DNA from: Planctomycetota bacterium | GTDB taxonomy: Bacteria > Planctomycetota > Planctomycetia > Pirellulales > Thermoguttaceae | Length of the DNA: 27,641 nucleotides | Direction: 5' to 3' | Assembly: GCA_018897395.1 (NCBI GenBank) | Contig: JAHIKV010000204.1 | Coordinates: 1-27,641 of the forward strand | Part shown: one piece after another, positions 7,468-15,567 of the stretch | Layout: every line of letters starts with the position of its first letter | How positions within the stretch are numbered: the stretch's first letter is position 1 | Notes under the pieces: model-generated | Database searches by the model: none | Told to the model about the DNA's origin: nothing | Seen by the model: the letters and a program-made list of their open reading frames with translations, nothing else | Program-made: the position numbers and the translations under genes

Positions 7468-8820
7468 TCATGCCTTGATCGCGTACGGCTCGCGCTGTTT
7501 GCGGCGGGTCAGCCGATTGGCCTCGTCGTCGCCGACGAACTCATACTTCTTCTGGTCCCACTTGACCTTGCGCCCCAGCAGCATGGCGATATTTGCCGTA
7601 TGGCAGGCGTTCACTGAATTGCAGTGGCTGAACACGTCGGAGACCGGCAGCGAGCGGTCCTTGACGCAGTCGAAGAAATTGGCCATGTGGCCGTGGAACG
7701 GTTTGCCGCGGTAGAGCTTGGCCACTTCCTCGTCGAGCCACTGCTTGTCGGCGGGGTTCTTCTTCAACTCCTCGACGAACCGGCCGCGGATGCCGCCGCG
7801 GTTGACGGCCAAATGGCCCTTCTCGCCGGCGATGAACAGGTCGTTGCCCACGCTGTTGAGGTTGATCGCATTGCCGTTGGGCAAGTTCATCGTGCAGTCG
7901 AACGACGGGGTCGCGTTGTAGCTGTTGGGCAGCTCGTCGACGGGTTTCTTGCCCAGGAGGTAGTCGAGCGTCAATTCGCGTCCGAGCGGGAACTCGCCCT
8001 TGCCCTCGACTTCGACTGGGCCGGTGTCCTCGCCGCCTAATGCCCAGAGCGCGATGTCGGTATGGTGGACTCCCCAATCCGTCACGTTGCCGCCGGAATA
8101 GTCGAACCACCAGCGGAAGGTGTGGCCAATGCGACTGGGACAAAAGGGAACCTCCGGGGCCTGGCCCAACCAGAAGTCCCAATCCAACTCCTTCGGCGGG
8201 TCCTCGGTCGCAAACGGCCCGCCCAATAGACCGTTGCCTACCGATGCCCTGGCCTTGAGTTTGTCTCCCAGCCGGCCGCTGCGGGCGATGACCACCGCCT
8301 CCAGGAAGGCGCGGCCGAACTCGCTCCGCTGCTGCGTGCCGACCTGGAACACCCTGCCCGTCTCTTTGGCCACTTGGCAGATGAGCCTGCCTTCCTCGAT
8401 TGTCAGCGTCAGCGGTTTCTCGCAGTAGACGTCCTTGCCGGCCTGCATCGCCTCGATGGCGATCTTCGTATGCCAGTGGTCGGGCGTTCCGATGGTTACG
8501 GCCTCAACGTCCTTCCGGTCGAGCACCTTTCGGTAGTCTTGATAGACTTGGCACTTTCCGCCGAAGGGTCCGGCGAACTTGTCGGCGTTGCCCAAGTGGA
8601 CGTCGGCACAAGCGACCATGTTGCCATAGTGTGCCGCATGGCGGCCGATCTCCGAGCCGCGCCCGCCCACGCCAATGGCCGCCACGGTGAACTTGTCGTT
8701 TTTCGACTCCTCGGCCTTGGCCCGCGCGCCGGTCAAGAAGTAGGGTGCGGCCACGCCGGCCGCGGCCATGCCGGCGCTGGTTTTCAGAAAATCGCGACGT
8801 GTGTGCGTGCTCGGATTCAT
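7468..8820 (-). CDS. Tat-exported Gfo/Idh/MocA family oxidoreductase (paralogue 1)
   Basis: The product is 450 residues. A twin-arginine signal (TRRDFLKTSAGMAAAGVAA, residues 7-25) directs it across the membrane folded. The NAD(P)-binding Rossmann fold has GVGGRG (about 50-55), TPDHWH and the conserved EKP (134-136). The C-terminal substrate domain has the planctomycete signature PPKELDWDFWLG, then FRWWFDYSGG and DWGVHHTDI. Members use NAD(P) to oxidise or reduce sugars and sugar derivatives; cofactor loading before Tat export is expected. The start has a good ribosome-binding site (GAGGGA, reverse complement of 8825-8832). It resembles the 10694-12034 protein closely, so the two are paralogues flanking pyk. 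The substrate is unknown. Confidence 0.93.
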   Translation of the reverse strand: MNPSTHTRRDFLKTSAGMAAAGVAAPYFLTGARAKAEESKNDKFTVAAIGVGGRGSEIGRHAAHYGNMVACADVHLGNADKFAGPFGGKCQVYQDYRKVLDRKDVEAVTIGTPDHWHTKIAIEAMQAGKDVYCEKPLTLTIEEGRLICQVAKETGRVFQVGTQQRSEFGRAFLEAVVIARSGRLGDKLKARASVGNGLLGGPFATEDPPKELDWDFWLGQAPEVPFCPSRIGHTFRWWFDYSGGNVTDWGVHHTDIALWALGGEDTGPVEVEGKGEFPLGRELTLDYLLGKKPVDELPNSYNATPSFDCTMNLPNGNAINLNSVGNDLFIAGEKGHLAVNRGGIRGRFVEELKKNPADKQWLDEEVAKLYRGKPFHGHMANFFDCVKDRSLPVSDVFSHCNSVNACHTANIAMLLGRKVKWDQKKYEFVGDDEANRLTRRKQREPYAIKA

Positions 8821-8989
8821 AATAGTTCCCTCATGATTCAGAGTGGGGTACGATTGAGGCGGGGATAAAAGGAACGTGGGCCGACTGAAACCGGCCGATC
8901 AATGTATCTTGTAGAATACCACCATTTCGATCAAGATGCAATACTTGCATAAGTGTTCGTGGGCAACTGCCCCCCTTGCGTCCACTCTC

Positions 8990-9012
8990 GTTCCCACGCT
9001 CTGCGTGGGAAC
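8990..9012. repeat. Perfect hairpin repeat GTTCCCACGC-TCT-GCGTGGGAAC
   Basis: A 10-bp perfect stem with a 3-nt loop lies 37 bases upstream of the pyk start codon. It is GC-rich, of the short dispersed palindrome type common in planctomycete intergenic DNA. It has no following T tract. The rest of the 228-base gap between the oxidoreductase and pyk shows no gene. Confidence 0.6.
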
Positions 9013-9048
9013 AAGGTGTTTTCCACTGCCTGGCGGGAGACAGAAACC

Positions 9049-10689
9049 ATGCCAAAAAGCCCCCGATCCATCATCGAAACCCGGCCTTCGCGGACAAAGA
9101 TCGTCGCCACGGTCGGACCGGCGTCCTCCTCGCGCGAACAACTCGAGTCGCTGCTCGGCGCGGGCGTGGACGTGTTTCGCCTGAACATGGCACACGGCGG
9201 ACCGGCGGAGCAGGAAGCCTCGCTGGCCGCGATTCGCGCCGCCGCGGAGTCGGTCGGTCGTCCGGCGGCCGTTTTGACCGACCTGGCCGGGCCGAAAATC
9301 CGCCTCGGCGAAATCCCCGGCGGTCAATTGGTCTGCAACAGCGGCGACCGGGTGCGCTTCGTCCACGGCGGTGAGATGAAAGAGCAGAAGAGAGAAGGGA
9401 GAAGAGAGAAGAGGGAAGATAGCGTCGGTGCCTCTCATCCCTCTTCTCTCTTCTCTCTTCCCTCTTCACCCTTCACCGCCCTGACCACCACCTACCAGCC
9501 GCTGCTGGACGAGTTGGCCGTCGGTGACCGGATCATGCTGGCCGACGGCACCGTGAGTCTGACGGTCGAGGAAGTCGATCCCGCGGGCGCTACCTGCCGC
9601 GTCGTGCAGCCCGGCGTGGTCCGCAGCAGGCAAGGCGTGAACCTGCCGGGCGTGAAACTCAGCGCAAAGGCACTCGATGACGCGGACCGACGGAACGCCG
9701 TTTGGGCAGCGAAAAACGGCGTCGATTTCGTCGGACTCAGCTTCATCCGCAAGGCCGAAGAGGTGCAGGAGTTGAAGGCGCTGCTGGCCGAGCATAATCC
9801 AGAAACGCAGGTCATCGCCAAGATCGAGAAGCCCGAGGCGCTGGAGCATCTCGACCAGATCGTCTCGGCGGCCGACGGCGTGATGGTCGCGCGCGGCGAC
9901 CTCGGCGTGGAGATCGACATCGCGCGGGTGGCGATGGCACAGAAGGAGATCATCGCCGCCTGCAATCGCCAACGCAAGCCGGTAATCGTCGCCACGCAGA
10001 TGCTCGATAGCATGACGCACTCGCGGACCCCTACCCGCGCGGAGGTGGCCGACGTGAGCAACGCCATTCTCGACGGCGCCGACGCCTGCATGCTCTCCGG
10101 CGAGACGGCCATTGGCGAATATCCCCGCGAGGCGGTCGAGATGATGCACCGCATCGCAATGGAGACGGAGCGGCTGCATCTTACCCTCCCTTCAGCAATG
10201 GAAAATAGCCGGAGGCTAACAGCCTCCGGAATGGGCGACGAAAAATCGTGTCCAGCAACTTCCGCCTCTGACCGGAGGCTGTTAGCCTCCGGCTATTCCA
10301 GCAACGATGACGTCCCCAGCGTACTGAACCCCATCACCGAGACCACCGTCGCGGCCGCCGGACGGATCGCCGAGGAGCTTGGGGCGAAGGTCGTGGTGGT
10401 GGCCACTGCCAGCGGCGCCACGGCGCTGTCGATGGCCAAAAACCGCCGCCGCGTATTCACCCTGGGCGTGAGCGATTCGCCGGCCACGTTGCGGCGGATG
10501 TGCCTTTACTGGGGCGTGATCCCCTTGGCCGGCGCCCCGACCAACGACAGCGCCGCCCTGTTGCGATACGTAGTCGATCTCGGCCGCGCCGAAAAACTAC
10601 TGACGGCCGGCGACCGGATCGTGCTAGTGGCCGGCACCGGTCTATCCGTCTCCCGGCACAACATGATTGTCGTGCATGAGGTGGGGTAA
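9049..10689 (+). CDS. pyk: Pyruvate kinase carrying two in-frame repeat insertions
   Basis: Pyruvate kinase converts phosphoenolpyruvate and ADP to pyruvate and ATP. The 546 residues exceed the usual 470-480. Diagnostic blocks are RTKIVATVGPAS (15-26), VFRLNMAHG, DLAGPKIRLG, FVGLSFIRKAEEV, AKIEKPEALEHLD, MVARGDLGVEI, ATQMLDSMTHSRTPTRAEVAD and ADACMLSGETAIGEYP. The C-domain ends HNMIVVHEVG. Two stretches do not belong to the family. Residues 107-144, at the A/B domain junction just before LTTTY, are encoded by an AGAAGAG heptamer inverted repeat. About residues 386-417, at the A/C junction, are encoded by a nested hairpin repeat. Both keep the frame and remain stop-free, and all catalytic blocks are intact. 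The chosen ATG has GGGAG eight to nine bases upstream. The stop lies four bases from the convergent oxidoreductase gene. Confidence 0.95.
   Translation: MPKSPRSIIETRPSRTKIVATVGPASSSREQLESLLGAGVDVFRLNMAHGGPAEQEASLAAIRAAAESVGRPAAVLTDLAGPKIRLGEIPGGQLVCNSGDRVRFVHGGEMKEQKREGRREKREDSVGASHPSSLFSLPSSPFTALTTTYQPLLDELAVGDRIMLADGTVSLTVEEVDPAGATCRVVQPGVVRSRQGVNLPGVKLSAKALDDADRRNAVWAAKNGVDFVGLSFIRKAEEVQELKALLAEHNPETQVIAKIEKPEALEHLDQIVSAADGVMVARGDLGVEIDIARVAMAQKEIIAACNRQRKPVIVATQMLDSMTHSRTPTRAEVADVSNAILDGADACMLSGETAIGEYPREAVEMMHRIAMETERLHLTLPSAMENSRRLTASGMGDEKSCPATSASDRRLLASGYSSNDDVPSVLNPITETTVAAAGRIAEELGAKVVVVATASGATALSMAKNRRRVFTLGVSDSPATLRRMCLYWGVIPLAGAPTNDSAALLRYVVDLGRAEKLLTAGDRIVLVAGTGLSVSRHNMIVVHEVG
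9367..9480. repeat. Heptamer inverted repeat (AGAAGAG family) inside pyk
   Basis: The left arm is a purine run of 7-nt units AGAAGAG, AGAAGGG, AGAAGAG, AGAAGAG, GGAAGAT (9386-9420). The right arm is seven pyrimidine heptamers from CTCTCAT to CACCGCC (9432-9480), the reverse complement theme. The outer ends GGCGGTGA and TCACCGCC also pair. The whole is 114 bp, or exactly 38 codons, and open in the pyk frame. A degenerate single arm with similar composition follows argG at 13585-13610. Confidence 0.85.
10204..10297. repeat. Nested hairpin repeat (AATAGCCGGAGGCT family) inside pyk
   Basis: Two 26-bp arms (10204-10229 and 10272-10297) are perfect reverse complements around a 42-base spacer. Each arm is itself a hairpin: CCGGAGGCT and AGCCTCCGG around AAC. 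It is read through in frame by pyk. GC-variant relatives (CCGGGGGCT stem) occur at 16380-16459 and 18195-18276. Confidence 0.85.
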
Positions 10690-10693
10690 CAGG

Positions 10694-12034
10694 CTACACT
10701 CCGGGAACCTCGAATCCCTGACGCGGCCGGCGGGCGAAGAACGCCGCGGCCTGGTCGTCGCCGACGATCTTTTCGGCCTGCGGATCCCACTTGATCACCC
10801 GCCCCAGCCGCGCGGCAATCGCCGCCAGATGGCAGGTGTTCATAGCGATGACGTGGCTGAAGACGTCGGAGACGGGCAGCCCGCCCTCGCGAATGCAGCG
10901 GTAAAAGTTCCGCTTGTGGTGCTCGAACGGCTTGCCCTTGTAGAGACGGACAAGGTCCTCCGGGCCGAACTTGTCTTCGTCCCACTTCTCTTCGATCGGT
11001 TTACCGGTGATTTTGCCGCGGTTGACGAACATCCGGCCTTTGGTCCCTTCGAAGAGGACACCGTTTTCGCTGCGGCTGTCGACGATCATCTCGATGCCAT
11101 TGGCGAACTTACACTTGACGGCGAAGTCGTGCGACGTGTTGTAGCAGTCGTCCACGGTGGGATAGCCGTCCTTGTAGGGCACCGGATGCTTGGCGTCGGT
11201 CCCGTCGATTTCGACCGGTCCCATGCCCTGCTTGTCATGCTCGATGGCCCAGGTGGCAATGTCGACGTGATGGGCGCCCCAGTCGGTGAACTTGCCGCCG
11301 GAATACTCATACCACCAGCGGAAGTCGTTGTGGCAACGCTTTTCGATGTAATCGACCTTGGGCGCTGGGCCGAGCCAGAAGTCCCAGTCGAGTTCCTTCG
11401 GCGGGACGACCTTGGGGAACGGTCCGCCCGTCGGGCAATTGTCGATGCCGACGGTGATCTTCTTGATGTCGCCCAGAAGACCCTTCTGCACCATGTTGAC
11501 GGCGCGGAGGAACAGGCCGGCAGTGCTCCGCTGTTGCGTGCCGACAATGAAGATCTTGTCCGCATATTTTTTGCAGGCGTTGCGAATCAACTGGTTTTCT
11601 TCAAGGGTGAGCGTCAGCGGCTTTTGGCAGAAGACGTGCTTGCCCGCTTGAAGGGCCTCGATGGCGATCTTCACGTGCCAATGGTCGGGCGTGACAACGC
11701 TCACCACGTCGATGTCGTTGCGTTCGAGGACTTTGCGGTAGTCCCCGTAGAGGTCGGCTTTGCCCTTGCCGATGTTTTTGTCGTTTTTGGCGCGTTCGGC
11801 ATGACGCGAGTCGACGTCGCAGATGGCCACGATGTCGCCGAAATGGGCATGTGAGCCGGCGTCGACGGTGCCCATGCCGCCCAGGCCGATGCAGCCAATC
11901 CTCGGCCGGTCGTTCGGTGAGGCATTGGCAAAAGCCTGCCGGCTCCAACCAAAGTACGGCATGGCGCTGCCGGCCGCCGCCGCCATTGCCGATCTCCTGA
12001 AAAACTCACGTCGGGAAGGTTGTTTTTGAGTCAT
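10694..12034 (-). CDS. Tat-exported Gfo/Idh/MocA family oxidoreductase (paralogue 2)
   Basis: The product is 446 residues. The twin-arginine signal is SRREFFRRSAMAAAAGSA (residues 7-24), and the Rossmann motif is GLGGMG. TPDHWH and the PPKELDWDFWLG, FRWWYEYSGG and DWGAHHVDI blocks match paralogue 1. The usual EKP motif reads QKP here (HVFCQKPLTLTL): the glutamate is replaced but the lysine is kept, a variant common among planctomycete members. The ATG at 12034 is preceded by AGGAG five bases upstream, so the longer frame starting at 12088 was rejected. The stop is four bases from the end of pyk, with which it converges. It is probably a periplasmic NAD(P)-dependent sugar or sugar-derivative oxidoreductase; the substrate is unknown. 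Confidence 0.92.
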   Translation of the reverse strand: MTQKQPSRREFFRRSAMAAAAGSAMPYFGWSRQAFANASPNDRPRIGCIGLGGMGTVDAGSHAHFGDIVAICDVDSRHAERAKNDKNIGKGKADLYGDYRKVLERNDIDVVSVVTPDHWHVKIAIEALQAGKHVFCQKPLTLTLEENQLIRNACKKYADKIFIVGTQQRSTAGLFLRAVNMVQKGLLGDIKKITVGIDNCPTGGPFPKVVPPKELDWDFWLGPAPKVDYIEKRCHNDFRWWYEYSGGKFTDWGAHHVDIATWAIEHDKQGMGPVEIDGTDAKHPVPYKDGYPTVDDCYNTSHDFAVKCKFANGIEMIVDSRSENGVLFEGTKGRMFVNRGKITGKPIEEKWDEDKFGPEDLVRLYKGKPFEHHKRNFYRCIREGGLPVSDVFSHVIAMNTCHLAAIAARLGRVIKWDPQAEKIVGDDQAAAFFARRPRQGFEVPGV

Positions 12035-12369
12035 GATCGCTCCTCGGGGGGCAATGTGGTGAAAGGAAACGAAGGCGGGGACACCCACTTATGCACGTTC
12101 ACTGCTTGATATCATCATACCAGCTTTCACATTGGGCTGCCACCTGGCGGCCCATTGAAAAACTATAGGAGGCAACTCCAGTCGCCGATAGCCGCACGAT
12201 CCCGCCTACCCACACGGAGCAGGGTTCTTCAAGGGTGGCCGAATCGCACGGCGAAGTCGGACGCCCCTTGCCCGAAGGGGATCAATCCATCAAAATACAG
12301 CATTCTGAGTTTGTGGAATTGCGGCGCCACGAACCAATGAACGAACTCTCAGCAACACGGAACCCTCCC
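12035..12369. other. Divergent intergenic region between oxidoreductase 2 and argG
   Basis: This 335-base region separates two divergent genes and should hold both promoters. It contains the oxidoreductase ribosome-binding site at its left edge and a GC-rich hairpin (GGGCTGCC-ACCT-GGCGGCCC, near 12133-12152). An open frame in phase with argG starts at 12235. I see no convincing -35/-10 pair, riboswitch or ARG box and no RNA gene. Confidence 0.4.
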
Positions 12370-13584
12370 ATGTCAAACTGCGTTCTTGCCTATTCCGGCG
12401 GATTGGACACCTCGGTCATTCTCGGCTGGCTGATGGACGAGGGGTACGACGTGCATTGCGTGTACGTCGATCTCGGCCAGCCCTGCGAGGACCGCGAGGC
12501 GATCATGCAAAAGGCCCGCCGTCTCGGGGTGCGCTCGGCGCGGATCGTCGACGTCCGGGAAGAACTTTGCCGCGACTTCGCCTTTCCCGTGCTGCAATGG
12601 GACGCGAAGTACGAGGGCCTGTACCTGCTGGGCACGTCGATCGCCCGGCCGTTGATCTCGAAGGTCTGCCTGCAAGTAGCCCGCGAGGTCGGGGCCGAGG
12701 CTTTCGCCCACGGGGCGACGGGCAAGGGAAACGACCAGTGCCGCTTCCAGATCGCGGCCGAGGCGCTCGATCCGAACGTGCGGATAATCGCCCCCTGGCG
12801 GATCGAGCGGTTCCGCCAAAAATTTCCCGGCCGCAGCGAGATGATCGAATACTGCCGGGAGAAGAAAATACCGGTAGGCGTCTCGGCGGCCAAGCCGTAC
12901 AGCATCGACCAGAACTGCCTGCACATCAGCTACGAGTCGGGCAGGCTGGAAGACCCGGCGCAAAACGGCTTCGACCTGGTCGAGTTCGGCATGAGCGTCG
13001 CTCCGCAACAGGCGCCGGACAAAGCGGAAAACGTGCGGATCGGCTTCGAGGCCGGAGTGCCGGTCAGCGTGGACGGCAAGCGGCTGAACGCATACGAGGT
13101 AGTTTCTTTGCTGAACCGGATTGGCGGCCGCAACGGCGTCGGCCGGATCGACATGATCGAGAACCGGCTGGTGGGCATGAAGAGCCGCGGGGTGTACGAA
13201 GCGCCCGGCATGACGGTCCTCTACGCGGCCCATCGCGTGTTGGAGCAGTTGACGCTCGATCGCGACCTGATGCACCTGCGCGACCGGCTCTCGCCCGAGG
13301 TGGCCGAAATGGTTTACTACGGCTTCTGGTATCACGCGAAAATGGACGCCCTGACGGCGTTTATCCGCCAGGCGCAGAAACCGGTCACGGGCGAGGTGAG
13401 CTTGAACCTCTACAAGGGGAACATCCTTGTCGCCGGGCGCAGCAGCCCGAACAGCCTGTACGACGAAGGCCTCGCCACGATGGAGGGCGGCGGCTCGTAC
13501 AACCAGACCGACGCCGAGGGGTTCCTGCGCATCCAGGGTCTGCCCGGCCGCGTGCAGGCGCGCGTCTGGCCGCGGAAGTGGTGA
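12370..13584 (+). CDS. argG: Argininosuccinate synthase
   Basis: ArgG joins citrulline and aspartate using ATP to give argininosuccinate, the penultimate step of arginine synthesis, in the cytoplasm. The 404 residues agree with the family. The ATP pyrophosphatase P-loop AYSGGLDTS is at residues 7-15, followed by HGATGKGNDQCRF, the citrulline/aspartate-binding block. Later blocks are KPYSIDQN, GRNGVGRIDMIENRLVGMKSRGVYEAPG and the C-terminal helix. The ATG at 12370 gives the standard MSNCVLAYSGGLDTS start. An in-frame ATG at 12337 would add 11 residues unlike the family. The ribosome-binding site is weak. No other arg gene is nearby. Confidence 0.96.
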   Translation: MSNCVLAYSGGLDTSVILGWLMDEGYDVHCVYVDLGQPCEDREAIMQKARRLGVRSARIVDVREELCRDFAFPVLQWDAKYEGLYLLGTSIARPLISKVCLQVAREVGAEAFAHGATGKGNDQCRFQIAAEALDPNVRIIAPWRIERFRQKFPGRSEMIEYCREKKIPVGVSAAKPYSIDQNCLHISYESGRLEDPAQNGFDLVEFGMSVAPQQAPDKAENVRIGFEAGVPVSVDGKRLNAYEVVSLLNRIGGRNGVGRIDMIENRLVGMKSRGVYEAPGMTVLYAAHRVLEQLTLDRDLMHLRDRLSPEVAEMVYYGFWYHAKMDALTAFIRQAQKPVTGEVSLNLYKGNILVAGRSSPNSLYDEGLATMEGGGSYNQTDAEGFLRIQGLPGRVQARVWPRKW

Positions 13585-13651
13585 GGGGAGAGATAAGGGG
13601 AGAGAGAAGTGCGGTTGTAATATGCAACGCCCGCCGACTGCGGTCGGCGGG
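13585..13651. repeat. Purine-rich heptamer remnant and CCCGCCGAC hairpin after argG
   Basis: Directly after the argG stop is a purine run (GGGGAGAGATAAGGGGAGAG) resembling one arm of the AGAAGAG family. At 13630-13651 a 9-bp perfect stem, CCCGCCGAC / GTCGGCGGG, encloses a TGCG loop. There is no T run, so a termination role is uncertain. Nothing else was seen before the next ribosome-binding site at 13782. Confidence 0.5.
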
Positions 13652-13792
13652 GGCAGGGGCACGATCGTTGTGCGATTCCTGTCGCCGAAACAATCTGCAC
13701 GACAAAGTTGCTTGCGAATCGACAATACATTATGCTAAGTGTTGTCGCCTTTCCTCCTTCCTTTCCACCCCGCCGCTGAAAAGGAGAACCGC

Positions 13793-15142
13793 ATGGGCCG
13801 CCGTTTAACCTCTCTCCAGTCCTCGACTTCGCGCCGCGGCTTTCTGAAAACTTCCGGGACGGCGTTGGCCGGCACGACCGTGCTGAGCGCGATTGCCGCC
13901 CGCGCCCATGCGGCCGAGAAAAATACTATCAAGCTGGCCCTGATCGGCTGCGGCGGACGAGGCGCCGGCGCCGCGCTGAACGCCCTGAGCACGAAAGGCC
14001 CCACGGTCCTTTGGGCCATGGCCGACGTATTCGAGGACCGGCTCCGCTCGAGCCTCAAATCCCTCGCCAAACATTCCGCCGAGTCGGTGGACGTGCCCGA
14101 GGATCGGCGGTACGTCGGGATGGACGCATACCGGAAGGCCATCGATTCGTTGGACCCCGGCAGCGTCGTCTTGCTGGCCACGCCGCCGGCCTTCCGACCG
14201 ATCCACCTGGAGTACGCGGTGCAAAAGAGGATGCACGTTTTCATGGAGAAGTCGTTCGCGGTGGACGCCCCCGGCATTCGCCGCGTGCTGAAGGCCGGCG
14301 AAGAAGCAACGAAGAAGAACCTCAAAATCGTCGGCGGGCTGATGAGCCGCCACTACGGGCCGTTGGAAGAGGCGGTCCGCCAAATCCACGACGGCGCCAT
14401 CGGCGAGGTCATCACTTGCTGGGCTTACCGCGAACACGCGCCGGTGGGCTTCACGCCGAAATCGCCCGGCGCAAGCGAGCTGGCCCACCAAATCCGCAAC
14501 TACAGCAACTTCACCTGGCTGAACGGGAGCTTCTTGTTGGACTGGCTGATACACAACATCGACGTATGCTGCTGGGTGAAGGACGCCTGGCCGGTGTCGG
14601 CTCAAGGGCAAGGAGGACGCCAAGTCCGCAAGGAACCCGATCAATTGTTCGATCACTATGCAGTGGAATACACCTTTGCCGACGGCACGCGGCTCATGGC
14701 CCAGGGCCGTCACTTGGCCGGCTGCTGGGGCTTTTTCGGCGACGTGATCCACGGCGCGAAAGGCTCGGCGATCCTCGGCGAAGGTCAACCCCAACCGCGG
14801 ATCTACAAGAGCCACGTCCAGACGCCCGAGAGTCTGATCTGGCAACACAAGGGACCACGGCGCAGTCCGTACCAGGTCGAGCACGACCGGCTCTTCGAGG
14901 CGATCCGACAAGACAAGCCGTATAACGAGACGGAGCGCTGCGCCAAGGCGGCGATGGCGGGCATCCTCGGACGGATGGCCGCCGAATCCGGAAAACTCGT
15001 GACCTGGGACGAGGCGCTGGCCTCGAACCTCGAACTGTCGCCGGGGTTGGACCACTATACGATGGAGTCCGATCCGCCCGTGATGCCCGACCCCCAGGGC
15101 CGTTATCCCATCGCTATGCCGGGCGAGACAAAGGTGCTATAA
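13793..15142 (+). CDS. Tat-exported Gfo/Idh/MocA family oxidoreductase (paralogue 3)
   Basis: The product is 449 residues, a more distant relative of the other two. It has the Tat signal SRRGFLKTSGTALAGTTVLSA, and the Rossmann motif GCGGRGAG. The equivalent of EKP reads EKS (VFMEKSFAVDAPG), so the proline is lost but the lysine stays. The C-terminal domain has SRHYGPLEEAVRQIHDGAIGE and DWLIHNIDVCCW. The start is well supported by AGGAG at 13782-13786, six bases before the ATG. It is expected to be a periplasmic NAD(P)-dependent oxidoreductase of unknown substrate. A small ORF follows 21 bases after the stop. Confidence 0.92.
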   Translation: MGRRLTSLQSSTSRRGFLKTSGTALAGTTVLSAIAARAHAAEKNTIKLALIGCGGRGAGAALNALSTKGPTVLWAMADVFEDRLRSSLKSLAKHSAESVDVPEDRRYVGMDAYRKAIDSLDPGSVVLLATPPAFRPIHLEYAVQKRMHVFMEKSFAVDAPGIRRVLKAGEEATKKNLKIVGGLMSRHYGPLEEAVRQIHDGAIGEVITCWAYREHAPVGFTPKSPGASELAHQIRNYSNFTWLNGSFLLDWLIHNIDVCCWVKDAWPVSAQGQGGRQVRKEPDQLFDHYAVEYTFADGTRLMAQGRHLAGCWGFFGDVIHGAKGSAILGEGQPQPRIYKSHVQTPESLIWQHKGPRRSPYQVEHDRLFEAIRQDKPYNETERCAKAAMAGILGRMAAESGKLVTWDEALASNLELSPGLDHYTMESDPPVMPDPQGRYPIAMPGETKVL

Positions 15143-15163
15143 TCGACGGCGGAGACGCCGCCG

Positions 15164-15373
15164 ATGATTCGAGACGTCCAGCGCTGGAGTGAGTTCGAGA
15201 CCGCCTGGATCACCTTGCAAAAGTCCGATTACGTGGATAATGTCCGCCTGGTCGAGGGGATGTACCAGTTGGCTCGTGCGCTAGGCAAGTTCACGGTCGA
15301 CGACGCCCTGGACGGGATCGAAAAAAACATCCGCCTGGCGGCCGTTCTACGCCATGTTTCAAAAACTCCATAA
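15164..15373 (+). CDS. Small conserved hypothetical protein
   Basis: The product is 69 residues (MIRDVQRWSEFETAWITLQK...YQLARALGKFTVDDALDGIEKNIRLAAVLRHV). It is mostly helical with no signal or membrane segment. I recognise the general pattern, an aromatic N-terminal helix, a MYxxARxLG block, then DxLDGIExxIRLAxxL, from small hypothetical proteins scattered in environmental genomes. No function is known to me. A weak purine-rich stretch precedes the ATG. It may be co-transcribed with the oxidoreductase upstream and overlaps the next ORF by 20 bases in another frame. Confidence 0.55.
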   Translation: MIRDVQRWSEFETAWITLQKSDYVDNVRLVEGMYQLARALGKFTVDDALDGIEKNIRLAAVLRHVSKTP

Positions 15374-15566
15374 ACGACTGTCAGTTGCCATGAACAACGT
15401 AGGCCGGCTAATTCTTTTAATTCCACTGTTGGGCCTTATACCCATGTTTCGAGGCGGCCGATTCGCGTGGAAGGTGGTCCCATTTAGCACGCCGCTCAGC
15501 GCCATCTGTTGGTTTGGTTGGTGCTTTGCGATTTTTGCGGGAATTGTGGCGTTGCTTGGCCATTGA
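15354..15566 (+). CDS. Possible small membrane protein
   Basis: This 70-residue ORF has two strongly hydrophobic segments (VGRLILLIPLLGLIPMF at about 16-32, and PLSAICWFGWCFAIFAGIVALLG at about 47-69) joined by a short basic loop. That composition is unusual for a chance frame and suggests a small two-helix membrane protein. The start could be the ATG at 15354 (overlapping the previous gene) or the one at 15390. No ribosome-binding site is convincing, and its end is two bases from the convergent HepT gene. No family is recognised. Confidence 0.4.
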   Translation: MFQKLHKRLSVAMNNVGRLILLIPLLGLIPMFRGGRFAWKVVPFSTPLSAICWFGWCFAIFAGIVALLGH

Positions 15567-15567
15567 T

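Noticed and set aside
8953..9048. A longer N-terminus for pyruvate kinase
   Set aside because: The extension reads through the GTTCCCACGC hairpin repeat, and GGGAG precedes the ATG at 9049.
12373..13725. A 450-residue minus-strand frame and a 450-residue plus-strand frame over argG
   Set aside because: Both are shadows; only the argG frame has the SGGLDTS and GRNGVGRIDMIENR blocks.
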